Assembly (NCBI GenBank): GCA_947568835.1
Contig: OX387604.1
Location: 10,075,860-10,139,859, forward strand
Direction of reading: 5' to 3'
Length of the DNA stretch: 64,000 nt
Source of the DNA: Protonemura montana
Lineage: Eukaryota; Arthropoda; Insecta; Plecoptera; Nemouridae
This document shows positions 29,601-40,300 of this stretch, one piece after another. Within the stretch, counting starts at the first letter, position 1, and each line of letters opens with the position of its first letter. The translations under genes were made by a program, and so were the position numbers. The notes beneath the pieces are model-generated. The model ran no database searches. It had not been told where the DNA came from and saw nothing but the letters and a program-made list of their open reading frames with translations.

Positions 29601-30753
29601 AAATGTTGAAATTCTGTGTAATTTGGATTGCTCACATATAGAGACACCTATGACCACATGACCAGTCACTTGCTTAAAACTGTTCTGAAAAGCACAGTAC
29701 TTGTTCTTATCGGTAACTGCTTTGCTGTTAGAAATGAGGATTGTTAATGTAAGCGAAATGATTTCTTCGTCACTTTTACAAATTTCCCTCAAACCGCACT
29801 GCCCTAAAAAATGTCAATTTGGAGATACAAACTCGAAAACATTGTGCATTTTCCCTTTATTAGACGCGTTTCTATCTTGCTAATTTTCCAATATAAAGGA
29901 CAGAGAAAGTTTTTGTAACTCAATTTATTTTGCTACCTAGTTATTGCTTCTGTCATCTTCCAATCAAAATTAATAGCTTTGCTATCCTGTTTTTGTGAAC
30001 TGCTTGTTAACGATTTGCAGGCATATAAAAGAATATCTCCACCTCCCCACCTTTCTTTATATGAAAACAAATTGAAGTTTCAAAGTCTCGACAAAATGCA
30101 ACAGGATTCGTCTTGTGTCCCAGACAGTACCTCCAAATTTCTTTCACCATCCATATATGCCATGCTCGTATCCAAAATTTAATTTTCTGTTATAAAAGTT
30201 TGTTTTTTTTCGTGTCATTAGCTGTATCGTTTGTGAAAACCGTCAGGTGCAGCATTTGTGACCCCTATATTAACTTCTTACTTGTTAGAAATGGCTTACT
30301 AAGAGATTTGCCATCTTTGGCCAATTGAGCCATCTTTGCTAATGCTGTCCAAGAGACACATTTTTACTGAAACAATAGAGAGAGATTTGGGGAGAAGTTA
30401 AGGATTTCATAGACCAAAGTGTCTCACAGCCGTTTCAATGAGGCTAAGTGAAATGCTGAGTGCCTTCAAAAGAGTGGAATGCTGACCTTTACTTCATCTT
30501 ATTTCTAAGATAGTCTTGTCTCACCTAGCTCCCCCAGTGTTTCCAACACTGACTTTTACTTCAACTTCTTTCTTAGATAGTCCTGTCTCACCTGAAATCC
30601 TCATTTTTTCTGATTTAACAGACCAAAGTGGGAACATCTCGCTCCAATTCCACACAGTCGTTTGATGAGGCTCTACGAGAGGCTGAGCGCCTTCAAAAGA
30701 GTGGAACGCCTGCTTCTACTCCTACTATTCCGGAAGATCGACCTGTCTCATAA
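23604..30753 (+). CDS. TPD52-like: Tumor protein D52 family protein (TPD52), upstream-promoter form
   Basis: D52 proteins are small coiled-coil adaptors that associate with membranes and vesicle traffic and form homo- and heteromers. Exons: 23604-23622, 27945-28057, 28166-28314, 29072-29131, 29338-29500, 30622-30753, giving 211 residues. Diagnostic features are a coiled coil from about residue 25 to 75 (LTLEEQEQQKQEW, LRHVLASK, ELKRKLGIS), the SLFGGLGSSVTEKIGKLKNS block and FRSLEEKV. The 60-nt fourth exon begins and ends in phase 2, so skipping it keeps the frame; D52 genes are known for such cassette splicing. The first coding exon (MSSVNA) is 4.3 kb from the second. A second, much longer first exon lies at 27340-27814. 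Confidence 0.93.
23623..27339. other. Long first intron of TPD52, upstream of the second first exon
   Basis: AT-rich. It contains a TTTAT-rich simple repeat at about 25888-25925 and a short direct repeat at 26413-26485. The last 400 bases (about 26960-27330) are less AT-rich and may be the promoter and 5' UTR of the second TPD52 first exon. No other gene is visible. Confidence 0.45.
26413..26485. repeat. Degenerate short tandem repeat
   Basis: Variants of GCTAACCGATAGCCAT occur about four times (CTAACGGATAGCCATG, ATAACCGCTGT, CTAACCGATAGCAATG, CTAACCGATAGCCATG). The unit is close to 17 bases and lies in TPD52 intron 1. Confidence 0.6.
27340..27814 (+). CDS. TPD52-like: Alternative first coding exon of TPD52 (long acidic N-terminus)
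   Basis: An ATG at 27340 (context ATCAATGG) opens a 179-codon frame. A donor at 27815 (AATG|gtacat) leaves phase 1, which is exactly what the shared exon at 27945 needs, and the join reads DFVNA-EEAPIDM. That mirrors SSVNA-EEAPIDM of the short form. The predicted long protein has 363 residues. The exon-encoded part begins Lys-rich, then KAPKTFVPDLIEGELDDD, then is strongly acidic with many Asp and Tyr. The FVP context faintly resembles a PAM2 peptide but its spacing is off by one, so I do not claim it. Vertebrate TPD52 also has alternative promoters with different N-termini. No transcript evidence is available, and reading on to the stop at 27879 remains possible. Confidence 0.6.
30412..30592 (+). 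pseudogene. Two decayed copies of the TPD52 terminal exon
   Basis: 30412-30526 aligns along the live terminal exon (30622-30753): GACCAAAGTG, then CGTTT with GAGGCT, then GAG, then GCCTTCAAAAGAGTGGAA, then CTTGTCTCA near the end. 30545-30592 repeats only the last third, ending CCTGTCTCA as the live exon does. Both have lost the reading frame through indels and stops. They lie just upstream of the functional exon, in its intron. Confidence 0.75.
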
Positions 30754-31614
30754 AACCGTTTCGATTCCTCGGTGACTGATATCTCCATCCAATTGGCCTT
30801 TCTCTACTATAGTTTGTCAAGTTTTGCAAAATTTAATAATTTGTATGTCAATGTGTGTTTGGAGTATGCAAGTGTCTTTCTGCCATACTTAAAAAGTTGT
30901 TATTAAACACGGTAATTAAACGTCACATGTGTTTGCATTAACCTTTTTGATTCATCATCAAGAAGATCTAGTTGTCTACAGGGTTGATCCATACTTATGT
31001 GTCAAGAAGTGTTAATGTTTACTAAGAAGCTATTTTAATGGCTGCATAATCCTTAAAATATGTAAAACTATGATTAATGATTATTTATTTTCTTGGAACT
31101 TTGATACATACATTAGTTGCATAATGTTTCTCTAGAAATTGATTCTATATTCAATGCTCCCTTCTGTATAGTCTTTGTTTAGTCAATAATTCTTGTCCAC
31201 GTGGAAAGAGCGCATATCCTAATTGTTATGATGACAATTTAAGTCTAACCGTTGCAGATTTTACTGTGTATGAATACCTAGCTACGTCAGAAACTTGTTA
31301 TTAATATTGTTCACTCCACAGCATAATCATATTTTTTCAGACATTTTAATTTAAAGCCCAAAAGGAACTAAATCTGATTACACTGAGTTTATGAAATATG
31401 ACTTCGTGTTCCACTTGCTTGGTTAATGAGATTGCCGTGCTAACTATCACCCTGTTCACTTAATTGAATTATGCTTTTGTGGGATTGGTTGCTCCTTGAT
31501 ATGACGAGCTACAATCGCTTTGGGACTGCACGCTAAATGAGTAAACTATAATGTAATGTTCTTCTGTTTTTTCATATTTTCCTATGATTTTCTTTGCTAT
31601 TCCCATTGCTATAG
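30754..31614. other. Convergent 3' regions of TPD52 (+) and the small minus-strand gene
   Basis: No coding feature. An ATTAAA variant poly(A) signal at 30902-30907 lies about 150 bases after the TPD52 stop. Confidence 0.4.
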
Positions 31615-32498
31615 CTAGTTGAGGTCCTCCTTTTTTTCCAGCTCCTGAGTAAAATAAGAAACAACAAAATAGATATGAGACAAAAATTGGAGAAAAGGGT
31701 CGATTTCTTTCCTTCTTCAATTCTATCGTACTTACTGTTTTTCTACAGATTGGTTTAATGCTTCCAGTCAGCATTCCTTCAAGCATCATAATTCGTTCAG
31801 ACCGTACTGCATCTAGTGCAGTTGTCTTCAGGCTCTCAATACAAATAAATTCTTCTGTTAGTTTTTTTAGATACAGTTCTTTTTTTGCAGATCGTCTTTG
31901 TTCACAGACATTTCGACTAAAGGTTTAGAAACCAGTAAGTTGTTTTCTTCTCTTAGGTGAATCAAGTTGATTTTGGCTGGTGTACTTAGTGTGCACTCGA
32001 GGAAAGAGGTGGCTTTTTGCCGTGTGTGACATTCTCATTTTATGCACATCATTGTAACTATGTATGCCAAATTTCATTCGTAGATTAAAAAGTTTCAATA
32101 GCTCAATCATACTTACTAGGATTTCTGATGAGGAGTATCTGTTCCAATCATTGCTGCTCCTGCAACTTCCCTTTTCTTACCTTGGTTACTTCTAATATTG
32201 GTTCTAGAAAATCCTGCAAAATCAATTTTTGGAGACAGCTCCACTGTCTCCCAACTTAAAAAGATTTTTGTGGCCTGTTTGTGAACCTCTAACTTAAGAA
32301 GTTATTACAGCAGTTATTAAAAAATATATACCCATCAATGAAAACACTAAAATCTGGAATATACTTTAGCATTATTCAGCGTAATATCCAAACTCTTTCC
32401 TCTTCCCGGCTTAAATTTGAATGATGTCTAAATAAACTTCCGTTTAAGTAGTACGAATTATAGCCGCCTACATCCGGAAATATTAACGGTCGTCTCAT
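31615..32498 (-). CDS. Unrecognised 122-residue basic protein, four exons
   Basis: I do not recognise this gene. Exons on the minus strand: 32498-32438, 32213-32117, 31916-31736, 31644-31615. Phases agree at all three junctions, and the donors are gtttat, gtaagt and gtaagt. The product begins MRRPLIFPDVGGYNSYYLNG and continues with a basic stretch SNQGKKREVAG. It then has a long probable helix (SAKKELYLKKLTEEFICIE, then KTTALDAVRSERIMMLEG) and ends RKTELEKKEDLN. There is no signal peptide or membrane segment. The first donor (gtttat) is weak, so exon 1 is the least certain part. The small size and lone helix are of the kind seen in microtubule-inner or scaffold proteins, but that is only a guess. 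It is divergent from the DIDO1-type gene. Confidence 0.6.
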
Positions 32499-34313
32499 TG
32501 AGGTGAGAAATTGTTGTTGTTCGGCACATGTACGGCTCCCGGTGGTTTTATGTTATTGAAAAAGTTTCGGAAGATTGAGCAACATAGGTGCTTTTAATGT
32601 TATACGCTTCAAAATTTTCCGTTTAGTTGCTACTTATAAAAGGTACGTATCTTGTCGATTGAATTAATTTATCCATAGAATTCTTGTAAATTATCTGAGG
32701 AGTTTGCGCCATATTTGTACGAAACCAATATGGCTGCAAACTTTAGCCTATAGGAATCGTTTTTGGACCAGTTTACATCCCTCAAGTGAAATACATGGGG
32801 GTTTCTCGTAGTTTCTGCGTCAAAAGATATTGTTTTAATCATAATTGGAAGTAAGTCGGCTATTTTTTCCAAACTAGAAATAATACGTTAGTTGCCGCTC
32901 ATTTTGCTGCTGTCAAAACGGGAACTAATCAAGTACCCTAGCAACCCATGGCCGATTGTTGTCGCTTTAGTGTACGTGATTGGACCGCTTCGCAAATGTA
33001 GATTCGGGTTGCAATTGTTTCCCTCTTGTTAGTCGTGAAGAAAGGCTGCTATCGAAGGTAGATAGTTGATCTTCCCAGGCTTGAACGATATTGAAAGATC
33101 AAGAAGCTGACAGGTAATGCATGAAGGATTTTGTTTGCAGACTATCAGACAGGTATGGGGTTAACATTTGTAATATAAGAAAGCAGAAAATGCATCAAAC
33201 TGCAGAGTCAATTGCATCTCTGTTCTTATCATATGTATGGCTGGCGCCTTAATTTCATGATTATGCATTGGTAGCACTTGGTGGTTATGTGGCCTAGGAA
33301 ATTTTAGCTTTTGGCTGTAATGATAATTATTGGTGGGTTCTTGCTAAAAGTTAGTTATCTTTAACTTCTGTTGTTCATTTATATTGACTGAGTGTATAAA
33401 GTTATAATAATTTCATAGGTTAAAATCTAAATAGATAATATAGCAAAATGGAAAATGCATGCCCGCAAGCAATAGCTTTCCATACAAGATATTTTATTGA
33501 ATGCAGAGGTTAGGTTTATTACTAGTCGTTAACAACTTTTTACGCGGACTTGGATCAAAATCAGTTCAGGTTCTGAAACCTTGATGAAGCGTCTTCAATT
33601 GTAATGAATTATCATTCAAACATCAATTTCAAATCAATATTCTTAAATTAAAAAAAAAATGCCTTTGGGGAAATAATTACAAGAACCTACAACAAACAAT
33701 TTTTTTACCGAAACAAATGTTTCTGGTAACAGTTCTAAAAAACCTAAGAAATATACATAATTTCTGAGAAAGTATGGGTGCTGGTTTCTGATTTTTCCTC
33801 TCGATGCTGGATTGGGTCCTTGCCTATCGCATTTAATGCAATTGGGTTTGTCTTCAAACCTAAGTTTTTCATTCTCTGGTTTCGAGTTATGAAGACAATT
33901 GATACTTTTGGATACATTAGTAAAACTTCCTTATTTTATGTGATGGTAAAAATGTTCACTATGTACAAACTAACATTGCTCACACTTACAGTTTTACTGA
34001 TAAATGAAGCAGGTTCAGAATTGTTGGCTTCTTGTTGGCACTAAATAAGCAACACCTTACACTTCTTTGGAGGATTCAATCCTCAAATTTGATATTCAAC
34101 ATCATCGTTCCTGTTCCTGTTTCAGTTCTTAAACTAACCTCTTCTTCCATATTACCTCTTATTGTCTTAACTGTACTTCTATGAATATGGCAAGCTATAA
34201 CAATACTTATAGCAGATAAGATTAGGTTTGTACTTATCTGCCACGAGCCACCTTTAACTCCATCTGAAAATTTTAAATATGGAACTGTTTACAGATTTTA
34301 AACGCTGTGAACC
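32499..34313. promoter_or_regulatory. Divergent promoter region and 5' UTR intron of the DIDO1-type gene
   Basis: The small minus-strand gene and the DIDO1-type gene start in opposite directions from here. A donor-like CAG|gtaatg at 33113 and an acceptor at 34294 (tttacag) just before the coding start suggest a non-coding first exon ending near 33112 and a 1.2 kb leader intron. Nothing else is coding. Confidence 0.45.
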
Positions 34314-37300
34314 ATGGCTGCTATGGAGGAAAAAGTCTCGGTGTCACTGGAAGGAGAAGAGCCTGAAATCAAGCAATTAGTCGCTATTGGCTACCAAAAT
34401 GGGATGGCTTTAGTTAATAGCTCAACCTTGAGTGCTAGTAATGTGTAAGATACTCTACTTTTTTGCCTGCTTGTTATTTTGGACACTACCTAGATATACT
34501 AAGCAAGTTTCTTATTGCATAACTGGGAAAGGAGACTTGCGTTATTAAACATATCCATCAAATATTTTTCGGCAAGTCAGTTAGAGAATGGTATCGTAAT
34601 ATCAAGTGTATTTGTTCGATACCCCAAAATTGCCACAGGTCTGTTTGAGCTTCTTATTTTTTTCTTTTTTAGAAAATATGAAATGACAAGCACATGGATT
34701 AAATGTGATCCAGGTGTTTTGATATTTACGAAGACCATAAATTGAATGATCTTGGCTTCTAACTTAAGTGAAATTTATTGATAGAATACCATGATCTTCT
34801 TAATCTGTTGCACTCGTAATACTTTTTACTAAAAGTTTTGAAACTGAAAAAGCCTTATCAGCTTCACAAAAATGTTCATCCATGTTGATTCGAACAAAAT
34901 ATCTTCAAATTGTCACTTTTCGTTAAAAATTACGACTTTGAATCTGCTATGCCTTTGGTTAATGCTAAGCTCTTTATTTTTATAGATACCACGGCTTCTC
35001 GATGACTATGTCGGCAGAGTTGCTCCAGCCGTCTGATCAATTTAACGAAATGATCGTCATCATTAATGATGATGGTTCATTGTCATTGGCTAAGGAAACC
35101 ATAGATGCTATTATGGGTACGTTGTGAAATATTCTGCTTGATGTTCGATTGACATTATTTTTTAATATTTTTCCATTCAGGGCCCATTTGCTGATAAGAT
35201 ATTTCTTCTTACACCTTTGTTATCCAGGTTCTGCTGGCCCCTTAATCGGTCCAAAGCTGTACCGCAGACTTCCAGGTGGCGAGGGTCTAAGCGGTCAATT
35301 GAACGACACTGAGAGCTCTCAATTTGTTACGAAACTCTCAGACGAGGTTGCCAACATGCAGGCACATAACGAGGCAGCTGAGATCAGTGCCATTGATGCT
35401 ATTTTGGGTACGTTATGAAATATTCCGCACTTTGATCGATTTAAATTATTTTTCCATACTTTTCCATTTAGGGACCATTTGCTGATATATTTCTTTTTAC
35501 AACTATGGTATCCAGATTCTGCTGGCCCCTTCACAAGTCCACAGCTATATCAACATCCGGGCAGTGAGGGTCTGGGCGGTGAATTGAATGACGCCGAGAG
35601 TTCTCCATTTATCGCCAAACTTCCAGGGGAGATTGCCAACGTGCAACCACATAACGAGGCAGCTGAGATCAGCGCTTTGTTTCGAATAAACCCCGAAGAA
35701 ATGGAACGCCTTGAATCGGCATTGCTCTCTGATCAGGTATTCATATTTTATTTATTGTAATCAAAGGTGGTAGTGGTGATGTTAATACAAGTTTTAACTA
35801 GTTTTGATACCACTTCATGGCTGGTATCATATTTCCTTATGTAATGTGTAGGCAGGTAAGCTTTCTTTCGTTTTGCAAATTCTTCTCGTGACTTTTGTTC
35901 AAGTGTAAGGAAAATTAGCTAATATGGGATGTTATGTGTATAGTAATACACTACATGTTTCAAACATTAGCTAGCAGACAGGGCAGCTGGTTTTTACTAA
36001 GGTTGCAGGTGCCGCATCAATGATTCTGCCCAGCGTAACTAATTTTTCGATAAAAATTACTTGTTTTATGGTACTTCTAGTGGCTCTGGTTGCATCAATG
36101 AATTTAAGCATAAAGTTTTGTAAACATTCAAAATGTTCAAAATTTCCTGTCACAGGCCTTGTAAGAGTTCTTTGATATGTATTATTACAGCTTATCAAAA
36201 AAAAAAAAAAGTACTCGGTGATTTTACATTTTTGAACGGCAATCTATACATCTCGTTGACGAAGCCTGTTTGCATTAAATTAATATACTTTATTGGGACC
36301 TGATGTGTTATTTGGGACATTCCACGAGAAGTCACTTGATTTGAATTATTTTTGACAATGACCTACTCAGATTTTGATGAAATTTGGTCCACTTGTTGAG
36401 AAAGTTGATTTAGCCACTATTTTTTTTTTTTTTTTTTTTTATTAAAAGGGTCCAAAAGTTACAGGGGGTAGAAAGTGGAATTCTTTCTCTTCCCCCCCCC
36501 CCCCCCCCCCCCTCACGTGCATTGACTTCCCTGTTCCGTAATATCTCGGGTTGAATGGGAGTTGCACATCTCAAATAAAAGCTTGTTTCATGCTCTGTCT
36601 AAATATAAAAGAAAATCGGACCTATTGTAGACCCTTGTTTAATTTTGATTTTTTTACACATACTCTTTGAAAAATGTCCCTTGAAAAAAATACTTTGATT
36701 TGCCTGAATTATTTTTTGAAATGTTGACAACATATACATGGTTACTTGTGCCAAAATTCAGGATTGGCCTTCTATCAGTTTCCCAGAAAAAATAATATTT
36801 TGTGTGTAATTTTGATGTTAAGTTGTGTACGAAGCTTGGTCCATCTATTATTAAACAGCATATAGATATAATGGTTAACTTACTATCATATAATTCTACA
36901 GCAGTAATTAAATGAGAATTAAGATTGTTGAATATTCTGCATGGCATACCTTTTTTTTTTTAAGTGCCATTTTGGAAAGTCCAGATATAAAAGAATCTAA
37001 ATTAAACAAGGGTCCACAATACGAAAATTTATTTTATATTCAGACAGAGCATGAAATTAGTTTTCATTTGAGCTTTGTTGGTACTCTGTAACTCCCACAC
37101 AACCCAAGATATTAGGGAAAATTGAATTAAATTCATGCACGCTATGGGGGGGGGGGGGGGGGCTACTTTCACCCCCGGTAACTTTTGAACCCTTTACGTA
37201 AAAAAATACAAAATAGCTAAACCACATTCGTTAGTAGCACAAAGTTGCATCAAAATCTGATTCGGTCAGTGCCAAAGGTGAGTGATTTGATGTGGAATGA

Positions 37301-40300
37301 CCAATTTGTAAGACAGTTCAGTTACAGTTTCTGCCATACTAGCCTAAAATAATTGCAGTCTCATTTGTACAATTTAATACCTGCTAATTAGGATTGCAAC
37401 TTTAAGGTATTTAGTAAACCACAACTACTGATACCTCACTTAAAGAATCTGTTGGACTTCATTTAGGTTTTTGAAACAATGCATTGTGCCAGCTCGTTGT
37501 AGGCGGTGAATGAAATCCAGCGTCCGTTTCATGCCAGCTGTGAACCAATTCTTCGTAGCATTGTCTGGCTTATCACTACACACCGTTTCTACCAATTTTT
37601 CTAGTGGTTGTCTATCACAAAACATTTTAGCTGAAATTTATGGTTGTATAGTTTTTGATAGGTTTTCGTAAGCCTGCCTTTTGCACTAATTTGATGGTGA
37701 AAGGGGGGAGGGGGGAGTGCTTTTAGAGACCGAATTTATGCTGCAGTTCACGTTTTGTGTGAGCAATTCAGTTCCACTCCCTACTCGACCTCTCATATAA
37801 TCTTATTACACGATTTGATTACTTCTCAAATCCTTGGACCATTGAGAATATGAACGAACCATTCATGTACGTAGTAAAAGTTTCCTGGGTCCCAGACCGA
37901 ACCATTTCAATAAACTGACCGTGGTACTACTGTTCACATCTCTTGTCGCGAAGGATATCCGTATTCTTATAGAACGTTATTTGAACAGGCGAAACAGATT
38001 CTCGGAGAGAATGTATCCGCAATGTTGGACATCCTGAGTGTGGAGGGAGATGATGGATCTAAATCTCACACCAACCTGAACCTTGTGACTCTGAGAAAGA
38101 ATGTGTTACTGGATCACAACTATTCGTCCCCTCCATCGACTGCAACCCCTCCAACGAACGTGACGCATTCTAGGAGTATATCGTCTCAATTAATTCGCCC
38201 ATGGGGTTTGACTAATTATGAAACGAAGGTAATTTATCTTTACCTTGGGTAAACCAACTGTGTAGTTGTCAAATGTAAGAAGCTGGACTTTTTTCAGATC
38301 ATTAACTCGTTTTTAAATTTACTCGAGTGGACGGTTTGGAAAGGGACTTGGATGCGGAATGTCACTCAAACTGTATTCCCCCCACCCCCCATATGCATTA
38401 AGTCTTTGCTTGCAATAACTGTTAAATTTAGTGGCCTGTATGTTTTATTTTTACCTTCATTAACTTCTTTGTTTTGTAGGGTCCCGTGGAAGGAGCTGAC
38501 GAAACAGCTCCTGTGAATCCTCTGCCACTCGCGATGGCAAGCCCAAATAAGATCAGCGTTTCTCCAGTGAATATCACAGAAGAGATGTTGGATGAGAAAT
38601 TCAGACAGGAACTTTTCGACAAAGATGAATATGCCCACTTTTCTGGGAAAAGTTCTGATGATTTGCAAGATTCAGACACCGATTTGAAGATAGTTTTAAA
38701 TCCCAAAAAGGGGTTTAAAGCAAAGTCACGTAAGACTGCACCACGGAATAAAAAACCTGTAACGAGCAAGCTAGATAGTAAGAAGCCAGCGGACGCTGAT
38801 ACGATGATCACATCGGCTGTTGAGAACAAGCCTGTGAAGATAGCTGAAGCAAAACCTAAAGAACTGCTGCCTGAGAAAAAACTCATGCCAGAGAAAAAGT
38901 CATACCCAAAGCGTGAAAACCGACGCTTGCCGGATCGGTTAAAGGACTCAGCAGAGCCGTCGCTGATTTCTATCTTAGATGTCGTGAATCGCTGTTCCGA
39001 CAAGAAGAATGTTGCTGAGGTTGTAGTGCCTATGGAAGATTTTGAGCGAGCTATATTAGGTGGCCATCCTGATGCTGCAACTGCTCTTAAAGCCTCACTG
39101 GCCTCAATGTCCTCCTCTACCCAGAACAGTAGCTTCTTCGATGCCTTCAAGAGAGATGATGACATTCAGCTCAGCAACTTAATTCTCCAGCAACAAGATA
39201 GGGTTGTTGGAATAAACAAGAGAGGCATTGGCGCCTTATATTCCGCTGATCCGAAGGGCCGAGCTCAGGCGTTGAAAGCATCGAAAAGAACTTCGAAGCG
39301 CAAGACATCTTTTGACGAGGTATGTTGTATGCAAATTGGTTAAACTTCCATCTGCAATCGTTTTGGCTTGGCTTAGGTTCTACTCTGAGACAGTGTGTTG
39401 TTATGTGATTATCATCACAAATTTAAGATGAGCAAGGTCAACCATCTTACTTTATCGGTTAACAATACATATTATTGGCTAGCTATGTCCACCTTCTGTG
39501 AAATTATCGCTATGATTGGCCATTGAATCATCACTTGATATTCTCTATTGGCAAATCACAGCTCGTGGCCGGTACTCAACTATAAAATTGACTAAAATAA
39601 ATTGACTAAAAATGGTACTCGACCATCCTCTGGATGGGTTTGGAGGAAGCTACACATAAGCTAGAGTAGCTAAAAAAAATAACAATGAAGGAAATGTTGA
39701 AAAAAAAAACGGTTATACTCTGCTTGGATTTGGTGTTGATCCTTTAACACAGTGGTTCTCAACCTTTTCACTATCACGACCCACTTAATGAAGCAATGTA
39801 ATTTCGCGACCTTTTTTTTGTATTAAAAAAATGTTGCGATTTTACATCACTGGGGACATCGCTGGGAGAATACTGTGGGTTATGCGTGTTGTTACATTTA
39901 AGCATTTTACAAACATGGCTTACTCACCATGCCTCTCCGTCGATAATCCTAGTGCGAGCCTTGGAACCTGGCAATCTCCTGTGAGTTTGTTCCAATCTGG
40001 TGCGAAGTTTGTCACTGCGAGTCGGAGGGGTGCACTGATATCCGGGCGGTTTCGCAACTTAATTTTAACGGATGTCAATGCAGAGAATGCGGATTCGCAT
40101 AAATAGGATGACGGAAAAGGCAACAGTTTTTGCACTGCCAACGAACTCAGTGCTGGATACTCGGACATCAAGTTAATCCAGAACGTTGAAACAGGAGAAC
40201 ACTTGAATGCGACTTTCAAAGATGCGACTCAGCTCAACTCTATCAGTTTATCAGAATCTGATGGCGAGAGGTTGTTGCCGACAGCAGAGGAGAATGAATT

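Noticed and set aside
31469..31789. 106-codon minus-strand frame as a gene of its own
   Set aside because: It reads through a clear intron (donor at 31735, acceptor at 31645). The spliced gene ends at 31615 instead.
31860..31920. Apparent frameshift at an A run in the small minus-strand gene
   Set aside because: Using the acceptor at 31917-31918 restores the frame without any frameshift and fits the phase of the preceding exon.
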